Assembly: GCA_050948825.1 (NCBI GenBank) | Contig: JBMNEO010000003.1 | Location: 496,001-560,000, forward strand | DNA: 64,000 nt | Direction: 5' to 3' | Source: DUQX01 sp050948825 | GTDB lineage: Bacteria; Bacillota; Dethiobacteria; DTU022; UBA8154 | Part shown: positions 34,441 to 43,217 of the stretch, piece by piece | How the letters are laid out: every line of letters starts with the position of its first letter | How positions within the stretch are numbered: the first letter of the stretch is position 1 | The notes under the pieces: model-generated | What the model was told of the DNA's origin: nothing | Databases searched by the model: none | What the model saw: the letters and a program-made list of their open reading frames with translations, nothing else | Program-made: the position numbers and the translations under genes

Positions 34441-35388
34441 TTATTCTAAATCCGCAAGCAGGTATACTTTTAATTCTTTTCTACCAAACCTGCGCGCATC
34501 ATCATGTTGATCAAACAGTAAATCAATGCTATTTCTATTTATCGCACTACCCGTATCCTCGGCTACTGCAAACCCGTAACCTTCCAGGTAAACCATGGAC
34601 TTCAGGGGAATAACAGCGGGGTCGACGGCAATAATATGCGGATTTGTTATACTACCATCTCCGGCAACAGCCCTTTTCCCTGTAAAAGTAAAGCCATCAT
34701 TATAAAAACCTGTACAATGTGCTGCTCCCCTCTCGTCAATAGGACAGCCGGAACCGGGAGTACCCGGGCAATACGCGGTAGCGTTCACATAGAGTACTTT
34801 TGCATACTGATAGTTCCTGCCTCCACGTGAAATGGTATTTTTTTCGCCGTATTCCAGCACGCGGTTAACGGGCGGTTTAATAATTTCGCTCGAGACAACC
34901 TTCCTCGATATTTCCCGGCCGTCTTTCTTTTTTACCTCAACAACATGTTCTATTATTCCCTCTGCTCCTTCCTCAATCACCCGCACAACACCAGAATCCA
35001 GATCAGGGTTATTTACCCTTACCGTCGTGAAAGGCAGAGTTTCCCTTGTTTTATGTTTCTCTACCAATGCACATGCAATCTTTAACCTTTCAGCAGGCTC
35101 TCCGGGTATATCCGGGGCTTCTGATACCGTTTCCTTCTGCGTTAATAACAGGGAATTATCCTCTTCGTCAATTGCTACCTCTGACTTACAGTATTGCATA
35201 AAAAAAACCGTAATCAGCACTGCAGCGGCGATAACGGATGCTGCTATTTTTTTTGAGTTGTTTGCATAGAGCCGGCTGCGCGCTTTCCCTTCCTTCCTGT
35301 TCTCTCTTTCCTTACCGTGTTTCCAATTGTTACTCCTCTCGCTGCATATAGGTACAGTATCACTCTCTACCATGTCGCTCTCTACCAT
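34441..35388 (-). CDS. yabE: YabE-like cell-wall protein (G5 and 3D domains)
   Basis: 315 residues. One membrane segment at about 48-65, a G5 domain (about 110-205, with VRVIEEGAEGIIEHVVEV) and a C-terminal 3D domain (about 215-315) with Asp residues in HIIAVDPAVIPL, AEDTGSAI and SIDLLFDQHDDA. This fold acts as a lytic transglycosylase in Rpf/MltA-related proteins. The N-terminus carries a tandem MVESD duplication; ATG 35388 has GGAGGGGG ahead. In Bacillus yabE follows tatD and metS, as here. Confidence 0.9.
   Translation of the reverse strand: MVESDMVESDTVPICSERSNNWKHGKERENRKEGKARSRLYANNSKKIAASVIAAAVLITVFFMQYCKSEVAIDEEDNSLLLTQKETVSEAPDIPGEPAERLKIACALVEKHKTRETLPFTTVRVNNPDLDSGVVRVIEEGAEGIIEHVVEVKKKDGREISRKVVSSEIIKPPVNRVLEYGEKNTISRGGRNYQYAKVLYVNATAYCPGTPGSGCPIDERGAAHCTGFYNDGFTFTGKRAVAGDGSITNPHIIAVDPAVIPLKSMVYLEGYGFAVAEDTGSAINRNSIDLLFDQHDDARRFGRKELKVYLLADLE
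35362..35388. repeat. tandem duplication of the yabE start
   Basis: ctctctaccat occurs twice, period 15, at the very start of yabE; it duplicates the initiating ATG codon and four following codons (MVESD MVESD). Confidence 0.8.
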
Positions 35389-35732
35389 ATAAACCCCCTC
35401 CAGAAGTTACCTCTCTTTTTTTCTTTTTTCTTTCTCTTTTATCTGTCAATATTCACAAACATTCATTAGTATAAACAATAGATGTTAATTTTATGCTCGC
35501 ACTTTTAGAATAGCCACAGTAAGGTTTACCGGCCGGAAGGGCTTATTAAGACATGTTTTCATTATTTCAAAGTTTTTATTTCAAGGAGGCTATGCCCTGC
35601 ATTTTCTTAAAAAAATATAAAGCACACGCTATTTTGCGTATGCCCCGAGATAAAAACAAACGTCATTATGTATTATTTCTACGTTATACCCTACTTTATT
35701 CTTTCTACCCGTAAGATAAACATCATTTCTTG
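35389..35732. other. intergenic region upstream of yabE
   Basis: No gene I can support. It includes the yabE leader, an AT-rich stretch to about 35600 that probably holds its minus-strand promoter, and the tatD terminator (35608-35645). Confidence 0.6.
35608..35645 (-). terminator. intrinsic terminator after metG-tatD
   Basis: gcacacgc (35622-35629) and gcgtatgc (35636-35643) pair with one G-T, and the minus strand continues TTTATATTTTTTTAAG. It lies about 90 bases after the tatD stop. Confidence 0.8.
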
Positions 35733-36539
35733 CTACTCTATAGAAAATAAACGTTTTGTATTCTCCAAACAGATGCGCCCGATTTTCTCCCCGGTAGTAC
35801 CCCTTAAAGCGGCAACTTTTTCTGCAGTAAAAACTACATTACCCGGTTCGTTCCTTTTTCCGCGCATAGAGGCTGGCGGCAAGAAAGGGGCATCAGTTTC
35901 GATTATAAGCCTGTCGGCAGGTACAGTGGCTGCCACCTGTCCTAAGACCTTGTTTTTTGGATAGGTTACAGGGCCGGCAATGGAAATATATAAACCCATC
36001 TCCATTGATTTTTTCGCCAGCGATAAATCTCCGGAAAAACAATGCATAACTCCTCCTGCCGGGGGCAACCCGTCAGTTTCCAAAATCGACAACATTTCCT
36101 CATGCGCTTCGCGATCGTGAAGCACTACCGGCAGATTCACTTCACGGGCAAGCTGCAATTGTCTGCGAAAAACCTCTATCTGCCGGTCCCGCGGGGAGCG
36201 GTTGCGGAAATAGTCCAGCCCTATTTCGCCGATAGCAACAACTTTAGGGTGAACGGACATCTCCCGCAGTAATTTCAAATAATCCGGAGGTACTTTGGCC
36301 GCTTCATGCGGGTGAATCCCCACAGCAGTATAGATGATGGGGTATTTTTCCGCCAGTCGAATTGATTTTTGTGAGGATTGCAGATCGCAGCCAATATTGA
36401 TAATTAATTTTAAACCGCGGCTTTCAGCCCGCTCCAGAACTTTTTCCCTGTCACCGTCAAAGTCATTGAAATCAAGATGCGCGTGGCTGTCTACCAGGAA
36501 GGGAAAAACTTTTGCTCTGCTCAGGTGAGTACTGCTCAT
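35733..36539 (-). CDS. tatD: TatD-family metal-dependent hydrolase/DNase
   Basis: 268 residues. Metal ligands: DSHAHLDF at the N-terminus, AIGEIGLDYFRN (Glu), VVLHDREAHEEM (His), MHCFSGD (His) and IETDAPFLPP (Asp). A TatD-type 3'-5' exonuclease/DNase; Bacillus yabD is the counterpart, also after metS. The ATG overlaps the metG stop by four bases, so they are coupled. Confidence 0.95.
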   Translation of the reverse strand: MSSTHLSRAKVFPFLVDSHAHLDFNDFDGDREKVLERAESRGLKLIINIGCDLQSSQKSIRLAEKYPIIYTAVGIHPHEAAKVPPDYLKLLREMSVHPKVVAIGEIGLDYFRNRSPRDRQIEVFRRQLQLAREVNLPVVLHDREAHEEMLSILETDGLPPAGGVMHCFSGDLSLAKKSMEMGLYISIAGPVTYPKNKVLGQVAATVPADRLIIETDAPFLPPASMRGKRNEPGNVVFTAEKVAALRGTTGEKIGRICLENTKRLFSIE

Positions 36540-38518
36540 GAAATTTTGCTCCCAGGGGCAATATCGACGTCAACAGTGGTAAGAACAACCTTACCTTCGG
36601 GGCTCGTAGCAGCCAGAATCATCCCCTCGGAGAGCAAACCGCGCAGTTTTACCGGTTTTAAATTGGATACAAAGAGGACTTTTTTTCCGATAAGTTCCTC
36701 GGAAGAGTAATGAAGCGCAATACCCGCCACAACCTGCCTTTCTTCTTCCCCAATGTTTAAAATAAGCTTAAGCAGTTTGTCGGTCTTGGGTACAGGCTCG
36801 GCGGAAAGGATTTCGGCAACCCTTATATCAACCCTGGCAAACTCATCGATAGAAATTAGATCCACATTTTTTTCTTCCTTTTCTTCCACTGTATCTCTCT
36901 CCTTTGTTCCTTCTTTAACCGCTTTATCGCTTACCCTTTCCCTTTCCAGCAAAAATTTTAACTCCTGCTCCAGGTCCAGCCTGGGAAAGAGATCTTCCGT
37001 ACGGAGAGCTTTAACCCCGGGTTTTAGCTGCCCCCATTCCTGCAGGCTTTCCCAAACATGCAAATTTTCCATTGAGCCGATACCGAGCTGAGACCAGATT
37101 CGCTCCGGGGTCCGCGGCATAAAAGGCAGGAGAAGGACACCGATAAAACGCAGGGACTCGCAAAGGTTATAGAGCACAGTTCCCAAACGCTCTTTTTCTT
37201 CCTCTTTTTTAGCAAGTGCCCAGGGTGTATTTTCATCAATATATTTATTGGAGCGTCGGACCAGCGCCCAGAGGGTTTCCAGGGCGCCGCTCAGCTGGAG
37301 ATTATCCATAAGTTTAACCATTTTTGAAGGAGTGCTTAAAGCCGTTTCGCGAAGCTCCCTGTCACTGGGATAAGCATTACCCTCAACTGCAGGGGCCGGT
37401 ATAACACCCCCAAAAAACCGCTCCACCATGGTTACTGTCCGGCTGAGCAAGTTTCCCAGGTCATTTGCCAGATCCGTATTAATCCGCTGCAGCATAGATT
37501 CATTGCTGAAAACCCCATCAGTCCCAAAGGGTATCTCCCTTAACAGGAAATAACGGACGCTGTCCGAACCGTAGCGCTGAATAAGAACCATGGGATCGAC
37601 AACATTCCCCTTGGACTTGGACATCTTTCCTTCCTTCAGGATTAACCAGCCATGACCAAAAACCTGCCTGGGGAGGGGCAGCCCCAGCGCCATTAAAAAA
37701 ATCGGCCAGTATATGGTATGGAAGCGGACAATATCCTTACCGATCAGATGGACATCAGCCGGCCAGTACTTCTGCAATAGGCTGTCATCGCCGCTTCCAT
37801 AACCCAAGGCGGTTATGTAATTGCTCAGAGCATCCAACCAAACATAGACAACGTGTCTTTTATCAAAAGACACCGGAATGCCCCAATCAAAGGTGGTCCG
37901 TGAAACACAGAGATCTTCCAGCCCCGGTTTTAAAAAATTATTGATCATTTCGTTTTTTCGCGACACGGGTTGAATAAAATCCGGGTTGGCGTTAATATGC
38001 TCCAAAAGTCGGGGAGCATATTTTGACATCCGGAAAAAATACCCTTCTTCAGCAACCTTTTCAACAGGCCTGCCGCAATCCGGACAGTTTCCATCCTCTG
38101 CCTGCCTGGCTGTCCAGAATGATTCACAAGGTGTACAGTACCAGCCTTCATATCTGCCCTTGTAGATATCCCCCTGCTGATAGAGCCTGCTGAAAATCTG
38201 TTCTACTGCCTGCTTGTGGCGCGGTTCTGTTGTCCTTATAAAATCATCGTAAGAAATATCAAGAGCCGACCAGAGATCCTTAATCCAGGCAACTATTTCA
38301 TCAACAAAGACCTGGGGCTCCTTTCCGGCATCCGCTGCGCTGCGCTGTATTTTCTGCCCGTGCTCATCCGTTCCGGTAAGAAACCAGACATCAAAGCCGG
38401 TAAGCCTTTTAAACCTGGCCAGGGCATCGGCGGCCACGGTGGTATAAGAATTTCCTATGTGAAGCTTATTACTGGGATAATAAATCGGAGTGGTAATATA
38501 ATAAGTATTTTTTGACAT
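36536..38518 (-). CDS. metG: methionyl-tRNA synthetase, with C-terminal tRNA-binding domain
   Basis: 660 residues. Class I motifs: HIGN in NKLHIGNSYT and KMSKSKGN. A zinc knuckle (CTPCESFWTARQAEDGNCPDC spans it) fits the MetG1-type enzyme. After the anticodon domain, an acidic/Lys linker and a Trbp111/EMAP-type domain (about 555-660, ISIDEFARVDIRVAEIL) aids dimerisation and tRNA binding. Charges tRNA-Met and initiator tRNA. Conserved neighbour of tatD and yabE. Confidence 0.97.
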   Translation of the reverse strand: MSKNTYYITTPIYYPSNKLHIGNSYTTVAADALARFKRLTGFDVWFLTGTDEHGQKIQRSAADAGKEPQVFVDEIVAWIKDLWSALDISYDDFIRTTEPRHKQAVEQIFSRLYQQGDIYKGRYEGWYCTPCESFWTARQAEDGNCPDCGRPVEKVAEEGYFFRMSKYAPRLLEHINANPDFIQPVSRKNEMINNFLKPGLEDLCVSRTTFDWGIPVSFDKRHVVYVWLDALSNYITALGYGSGDDSLLQKYWPADVHLIGKDIVRFHTIYWPIFLMALGLPLPRQVFGHGWLILKEGKMSKSKGNVVDPMVLIQRYGSDSVRYFLLREIPFGTDGVFSNESMLQRINTDLANDLGNLLSRTVTMVERFFGGVIPAPAVEGNAYPSDRELRETALSTPSKMVKLMDNLQLSGALETLWALVRRSNKYIDENTPWALAKKEEEKERLGTVLYNLCESLRFIGVLLLPFMPRTPERIWSQLGIGSMENLHVWESLQEWGQLKPGVKALRTEDLFPRLDLEQELKFLLERERVSDKAVKEGTKERDTVEEKEEKNVDLISIDEFARVDIRVAEILSAEPVPKTDKLLKLILNIGEEERQVVAGIALHYSSEELIGKKVLFVSNLKPVKLRGLLSEGMILAATSPEGKVVLTTVDVDIAPGSKIS

Positions 38519-38699
38519 GATACACCGTCCATCAGCAACGAGATATTGTATTCTTCGACTTTAAATTATACCACAAAGGGTTATTTAAGGCAAACAGATG
38601 CAGGAAAATACAACCAAAAGTTGAAATAATGATAAAGATTGAAACAGATAAGTCTTTTAAAATTTGGTTTTAATATCCCATTAGCAAGAGGTGATTATA

Positions 38700-40478
38700 T
38701 TGGCCCGAAGCAGTATTGTGATAGACCCTGAACAGCTTGTATTTGCTATGGATATTGGTACCAGAAGCGTTATAGGCCTCGTTTGTTACCCCAAAAAGGA
38801 TAAATTGGATATTTTGGCAACTGAGATCGCCTATCACCCTCAAAGGGACATGCTCGATGGGCAAATTCATAATATTGAGGGAGTCATACAAACTGCAGGA
38901 GTGGTAAAAAAAGCTCTGGAAAAGAAACTGGGTATTACTTTGCATAAAGTTGCCCTTGCAGCTGCCGGAAGAGCGCTGAAAACCTGCCGGCACCTGACAG
39001 AGAGAAAAGTTGAAGGTGCGCACAAAATCCGCAAAGAAGAGATCGCCTCACTGGAGCTGGAAGCAGTTGAAAATTCGCAGGAATTACTTATGCAAGAAGA
39101 AATCCAGCCTAATGATGCATACTACTGCATAGGGTATACTGCTGTTGCCTATTACCTCGATGATTATCCGATCACCAATTTATTGGGGCAAAGAGGCAGT
39201 AAAATGGGGGTTGAAGTGCTCTCCACTTTTCTTCCCCGGGTAGTAATAGATAGCCTTCTATCGGTTGTAGAAGGCCTGGGTATGACCATCACCAACCTTA
39301 CCCTTGAACCTATTGCCGCTCTGAACGTTACCATACCCAAAGAATATCGTTCGCTCAACCTTGCCCTGGTGGATGTTGGGGCGGGAACTGCAGATATTGC
39401 GATAACTCATAAAGGCTCGGTGGTAGGTTATGCCATGGTCCCCCTGGCAGGTGATGAAGTTACCGAAAAAATCGCCGAAACTTATCTCCTGGATTTCAAT
39501 ACTGCCGAAAAAATTAAACTAATGCTTTCCGGTAAGAAAACAAATATATCGTTCACCGATATCCTGGGGAACAACCACAAATTACCTCCTGAAAAAATTA
39601 TTGAAGCAATAAAACCTGCGGTAAACAAAATAGCCACTGAAATTGCCTCTGTGATTAAACAATTAAATAAGGGGCCCACCCGTGCACTGTTCTGCATCGG
39701 GGGAGGAAGCCAAACCCCATTATTGCGTGAAAAGCTGGCCGAACAGCTGGGCCTGTCCCAGGAGAATGTTGTTATCCGCGGCAGGGAAATAATATATCAA
39801 ATTAAATATTCCGGGAAGAAGCTGAAAGGCCCGGAATCAATCACCCCGTTCGGTATCGCCATATCAGCCATGAAAAAGGATTATTTTGGTTTCTCTTACA
39901 TCACTGTCAACGGAAAGGTAGTTCGGCTTATTGACACCGACCTTAAGGTAGGAAACGTCCTGCTTGCTGCAGGTTTCAATTCAAAAAAATTACTGGGACG
40001 GCGCGGCCCGGGTATAAAAATTAAAATCGATGGTGAAGAAAAAATTTTTCCCGGAACTCCGGGAGAAAATGCCCGCATACTTCTAAATGGAAAAGAAGCT
40101 TCACTGGAAACAGCAATTAGCAATAACGATAAAATCGAAATTGTCGAGGCCTCTGCAGGTGCAGCCCCGTTGGTAAGGATCAGGGATTTCTTCCCGCCGG
40201 AAAAGTATCATGTCTATCTTAATGAAGAACGCATTCTGTTAACACCTTTCATCTTACTAAACGGAGAAAAAGCAAACCCGGATAAGATCTTAAGTGATAG
40301 AGATGAAATAGAATACAAGGGAATAGGTACACTGGAAGATTTTTTTAAAATTGCCGAGCTGAACCCCGAAGACATTTCTTTTGAAGTTAATCATCACCTA
40401 CCGTCCTTACGATATGAGCTTCAACCCGGTGACAGGATTAAAGTAACTTTCCGGGAAAAACCAATGAATCCTATCTAA
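38700..40478 (+). CDS. FtsA-like actin-fold ATPase with a C-terminal extension
   Basis: About 592 residues from TTG 38700 (AAGAGGTG eight bases ahead; GTG 38691 is an alternative). Actin/Hsp70 ATPase motifs: FAMDIGTRSVIGLV (phosphate 1), NLALVDVGAGTADIAI (phosphate 2) and ALFCIGGGSQTPLL (adenosine). The SHS2-like 1C insert of FtsA is present (residues ~80-160). After about residue 390 comes a 200-residue extension with repeated beta segments and glycine turns (KLLGRRGPGIKIKID, ILLNGKEASLETAISNNDK, ILLNGEKANPDKILSDRDE). The duplicated ILLNG units suggest two SHS2/beta-grasp modules. No FtsZ is nearby. Not canonical FtsA; division or organelle-like role unknown. Confidence 0.8.
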   Translation: MARSSIVIDPEQLVFAMDIGTRSVIGLVCYPKKDKLDILATEIAYHPQRDMLDGQIHNIEGVIQTAGVVKKALEKKLGITLHKVALAAAGRALKTCRHLTERKVEGAHKIRKEEIASLELEAVENSQELLMQEEIQPNDAYYCIGYTAVAYYLDDYPITNLLGQRGSKMGVEVLSTFLPRVVIDSLLSVVEGLGMTITNLTLEPIAALNVTIPKEYRSLNLALVDVGAGTADIAITHKGSVVGYAMVPLAGDEVTEKIAETYLLDFNTAEKIKLMLSGKKTNISFTDILGNNHKLPPEKIIEAIKPAVNKIATEIASVIKQLNKGPTRALFCIGGGSQTPLLREKLAEQLGLSQENVVIRGREIIYQIKYSGKKLKGPESITPFGIAISAMKKDYFGFSYITVNGKVVRLIDTDLKVGNVLLAAGFNSKKLLGRRGPGIKIKIDGEEKIFPGTPGENARILLNGKEASLETAISNNDKIEIVEASAGAAPLVRIRDFFPPEKYHVYLNEERILLTPFILLNGEKANPDKILSDRDEIEYKGIGTLEDFFKIAELNPEDISFEVNHHLPSLRYELQPGDRIKVTFREKPMNPI

Positions 40479-40632
40479 ATATAATTTGACAATCCTAATT
40501 TTAGCCCTTAAAATCGGGTTAGAGGTGTTATGATTTATAGATTATTGTTACCCATAGGAGGTGTTTGCTTAAATTTTTATAAAGGCGGAAAGTAATTTAT
40601 TAGTAATATATAAATACTAGGAGATGATTTTA

Positions 40633-40824
40633 ATGTGTATGATTACTGTTTACAAAGGCAGCATTAAAGAAGAAAACAAAATGGCTGAGAATATCACCAA
40701 GTATAAATTAGATCTGGATACAGGAAAGCTTACTGTCTATCAAATGTTTAAAGAACCACGGGAGTTTCAAATTACAAAGGGTGTAAGTTGGGATGAAAGT
40801 AATGATTCGATGATTATTGAATAA
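40633..40824 (+). CDS. CooT-family small nickel/RNA-binding-like protein
   Basis: 63 residues from ATG 40633 (MCMITVYKG) with AGGAG nine bases ahead; the in-frame ATG at 40624 is rejected. CooT proteins start MC..., and the Cys at position 2 is the nickel ligand used when CooT matures carbon monoxide dehydrogenase. The beta-rich sequence KYKLDLDTGKLTVYQMFKEPREFQI fits. No CODH gene is in the window, so a nickel role is not proven. Follows the FtsA-like gene on the same strand. Confidence 0.75.
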   Translation: MCMITVYKGSIKEENKMAENITKYKLDLDTGKLTVYQMFKEPREFQITKGVSWDESNDSMIIE

Positions 40825-40826
40825 TA

Positions 40827-41114
40827 ATGGTTTTCAACTGCATAAAGAGGCTTTACAGCCGGCCGCGGCCTTGGCAGCTTTGTACCGGCGGTGAGGCGCG
40901 TACTGTTGTAAGGCCGGAGAACAGGTCCGGCAACCCTAAATGCGACAGGCAGAACCGTCCCCCTTGTCGCAGAACCGTCCCCCTTGTCGCACAGGTCCGG
41001 CAACCTAAAATGCGACAGGGAGAACCGTCCCCTTTGTCGCAGTCCCCTTTGTCGTGCTTTGTTGCTAAAGGGTACTTTTTTAGACATTTTTTACTTTTTT
41101 GTATAAGTAAGGTA
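40827..41114. other. GC-rich intergenic region with GTCGC palindromes
   Basis: No protein gene supported. It holds the repeat array described at 40921-41054 and a GC-rich lead-in (ggccgcggcc) at 40861. Confidence 0.6.
40921..41054. repeat. GTCGC palindromic repeat array (REP-like)
   Basis: A 50-base unit at 40921-40970 is repeated at 40991-41040 with three changes, separated by an extra copy of its last 20 bases (agaaccgtcccccttgtcgc). Each unit contains tgcgaca...tgtcgca arms around agaaccgtcccc, forming a hairpin (40941-40971, 41011-41041). A further fragment agtcccctttgtcg ends the array. Such GTCGC palindromes resemble those mobilised by REP-associated tyrosine transposases. Confidence 0.8.
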
Positions 41115-41143
41115 TTGCTTTTCATGGGAATTACTGGTATAAT
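41115..41143 (+). promoter_or_regulatory. sigma-A promoter of the AbrB-like gene
   Basis: TTGCTT and TATAAT are separated by exactly 17 bases, 48 bases before the TTG start of the abrB-like gene. The -10 is perfect. Confidence 0.8.
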
Positions 41144-41190
41144 ACCCCTTGAAAGAAATGTCGAAAACTGTAAAAAGGGGGCTTAACGGG

Positions 41191-41430
41191 TTGAAATCAA
41201 CAGGAATAGTCAGGAAAGTGGATGAATTGGGAAGGGTTGTTATTCCTATCGAGCTGCGGCGCACTCTGGGAATTAATATTAAGGATGCCCTGGAAATTTA
41301 CGTGGACGGAGAAAAGATTGTCTTAAAGAAATACGAACCGGCATGTATCTTTTGCGGCAGCGCTGATCATGTAAGACAGTTTAGCGGCAGAATAGTCTGC
41401 CAGGAGTGTATTGATAAAATGGAGCGGTAA
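41191..41430 (+). CDS. abrB: AbrB/SpoVT-family transition-state regulator
   Basis: 79 residues from TTG 41191 behind AAAAGGGGG; the family N-terminus MKSTGIVRKVDELGRVVIP starts there. The AbrB swapped-hairpin DNA-binding domain runs to about residue 50. The C-terminal part has two CxxC pairs (CIFCGSADHV, IVCQECIDKM), a Cys layout common in clostridial AbrB homologues. It represses post-exponential genes in Bacillus. It lies between rsmI (convergent) and the metG block, as in Bacillus abrB. Confidence 0.95.
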   Translation: MKSTGIVRKVDELGRVVIPIELRRTLGINIKDALEIYVDGEKIVLKKYEPACIFCGSADHVRQFSGRIVCQECIDKMER

Positions 41431-41469
41431 TGCAGATATACCAAATTACTTAAAACCGTTTATGCGAAA

Positions 41470-42390
41470 TTATTTATTTTGTTTTATTAAACCTTTTCTT
41501 TTTAACTCTACCAGTATAGCATACACATCGTTTTTACTCAGAGGGATATCCCGGGCGATTTTTTTCACGGCTTCACTGGGCGGGACGCCCTCTTTGACAG
41601 ACGATAAAAGCAGATGCCTGCATTTTTCTTTTAACAATTCCAGCTCATTGCTGGTTTTTTTTCCCTTTCCCCTTACTCCTGTTTTCCCCCGCTGCGGAGC
41701 GATTACCAGCGTAAGTTCTCCCCGTGGCGGGGTATCGAGATAATGGTCGAGAAGCTGAGCCGCGCTCCCCCGGCGCACTTCTTCAAACTTTTTAGTCAGT
41801 TCACGGCATACGGCTATTTCTCTCTCCTGCAAAATTTCTTTCGCTTCTTCAAGGGTCTTAACCAGACGGTGAGGGGTTTCAAAGACGACAACCGCTTTTT
41901 CCTCCCCGGCAATAGACTCCAGTTCTTTTTTCATTGTGGTTTTATCCCTGCTTAAAAAACCCCAGAAAACAAATCTATCCCCGGGAAAACCGGAGATAGT
42001 TAAGGCAGTAAGCACAGCGGATGGCCCGGGCAGAACAGTATAAGGTATTCCCTCTTTCAAAAGCATATTTAACAGATAGCGGCCGGGATCGGAGATAATG
42101 GGCATGCCGGCATCACTAATCAGGATAATTTTTGCACCTTCTTTTAGTTTTTTAAGAATCTCTGCGCTTTTTTTATCCCTGTTTGATTCTCTGAAAGAAA
42201 TTAAAGGAGACTTGATCCCATAGCGGTGCAAGAGTTTCCTGGAATGATTAATGCTCTCCACTGCAATAAAATCCGCCTCTTTTAAATGTTCCAGAGCCCT
42301 CAGCGTAATATCCTTTAAGTTGCCGATAGGGGTGGCACAAAAATATAAAGTTCCTTTGTTCAGGTCCTTGTTCTTTTCATTACTTTTCAT
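41470..42390 (-). CDS. rsmI: 16S rRNA 2'-O-methyltransferase RsmI
   Basis: 306 residues. TIGR00096/RsmI features: FCATPIGNLKDIT at the N-terminus, ALISDAGMPIISDPG-type stretch (LISDAGMPIISDPGRYL), and GDRFVFWGFLSRDK. It methylates the 2'-OH of C1402 in 16S rRNA. C-terminal 60 residues are a helical extension ending QNK. Two bases after the yaaT gene; the Bacillus order yaaT...rsmI-abrB is kept. Confidence 0.95.
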   Translation of the reverse strand: MKSNEKNKDLNKGTLYFCATPIGNLKDITLRALEHLKEADFIAVESINHSRKLLHRYGIKSPLISFRESNRDKKSAEILKKLKEGAKIILISDAGMPIISDPGRYLLNMLLKEGIPYTVLPGPSAVLTALTISGFPGDRFVFWGFLSRDKTTMKKELESIAGEEKAVVVFETPHRLVKTLEEAKEILQEREIAVCRELTKKFEEVRRGSAAQLLDHYLDTPPRGELTLVIAPQRGKTGVRGKGKKTSNELELLKEKCRHLLLSSVKEGVPPSEAVKKIARDIPLSKNDVYAILVELKRKGLIKQNK

Positions 42391-42392
42391 GC

Positions 42393-43217
42393 TTATTTGC
42401 CTTTACAAGGAGGCAGCTTTTCAATTTCCTCGATGGGAAATTCCTCCTGCCTGCAAATCTCCAGCAGATCAACAAGAACTGTTTTTTTGACTAAATTCTG
42501 GCCTATGACCTTCGCCTCACCGTGAGGGGTAAGAACCAGTTCTCCCGCGGAAGGAAAATCCCCGCGCGTACATTCATAGTGCTCAGCTTCATAACGCAGG
42601 CAGCACATCAAGCGTCCGCAGATCCCGGAAATTTTTGTAGGGTTTAAAGAAAGATTTTGCTCCTTTGCCATTTTAATTGAAACCGGCCCAAAATCCCCAA
42701 GAAATGTAGCGCAACACAATCCTCTTCCACAGGGTCCAAGCCCACCCAACATTTTAGCTTCATCCCTGACACCGATCTGCCGCAGCTCTATACGGGTACG
42801 GAAAATTGAGGCCAGGTCTTTTACCAGTTCCCGGAAATCAACCCTGCTGTCGGCTGTAAAATAAAAGATTATTTTATTATGATCAAAAGTATATTCTACA
42901 TCCACCAGCTTCATCTGCAAGTTATGCTTCTCAATTTTTTCCTGGCAGGTTTGGATAGCCTCTTTTTCTTTTTGCCTGTTTTCAGCAAGCTGCTTATAAT
43001 CTTCATCATTAGCCACCCGCCGCACAACTCTTAAAGGAGCTACTATCTCATCCTCACTTACTTCCCTGTTCTCCAGCACTACTTCTCCAAACTCCAATCC
43101 GCGGCTTGTTTCTACAATTAGATCCTGACCCTGCTTCAACTCTAAGTTGCCCGGATCAAAATAATATATTTTACCCGCACGCCGAAAGCGTACTCCCACT
43201 ACTTTTGGCAATCTCAA
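42393..43217 (-). CDS. ricT: PSP1-domain protein RicT/YaaT
   Basis: 274 residues, TTG 43217 overlapping the holB stop by four bases (AGGAGCTGTTTGAG). The PSP1 domain spans about residues 60-150. Conserved cysteines GPCGRGLCCATFLG and CGRLMCCLRYE are the ligands shared in the Ric (Y) complex that binds a [4Fe-4S] cluster and promotes RNA maturation and sporulation phosphorelay in Bacillus. Same gene order as Bacillus holB-yaaT. Confidence 0.95.
   Translation of the reverse strand: MRLPKVVGVRFRRAGKIYYFDPGNLELKQGQDLIVETSRGLEFGEVVLENREVSEDEIVAPLRVVRRVANDEDYKQLAENRQKEKEAIQTCQEKIEKHNLQMKLVDVEYTFDHNKIIFYFTADSRVDFRELVKDLASIFRTRIELRQIGVRDEAKMLGGLGPCGRGLCCATFLGDFGPVSIKMAKEQNLSLNPTKISGICGRLMCCLRYEAEHYECTRGDFPSAGELVLTPHGEAKVIGQNLVKKTVLVDLLEICRQEEFPIEEIEKLPPCKGK

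Noticed and set aside
35587..35710. 39-codon plus-strand frame after an AAGGAGG-like site
   Set aside because: The ribosome site is only two bases from the ATG, and the stretch includes the tatD terminator; no family resemblance.
40767..41125. Minus-strand frames over the GTCGC repeats
   Set aside because: They are produced by the repeat array itself (repeated GTVL-type peptides) and show no ribosome site.
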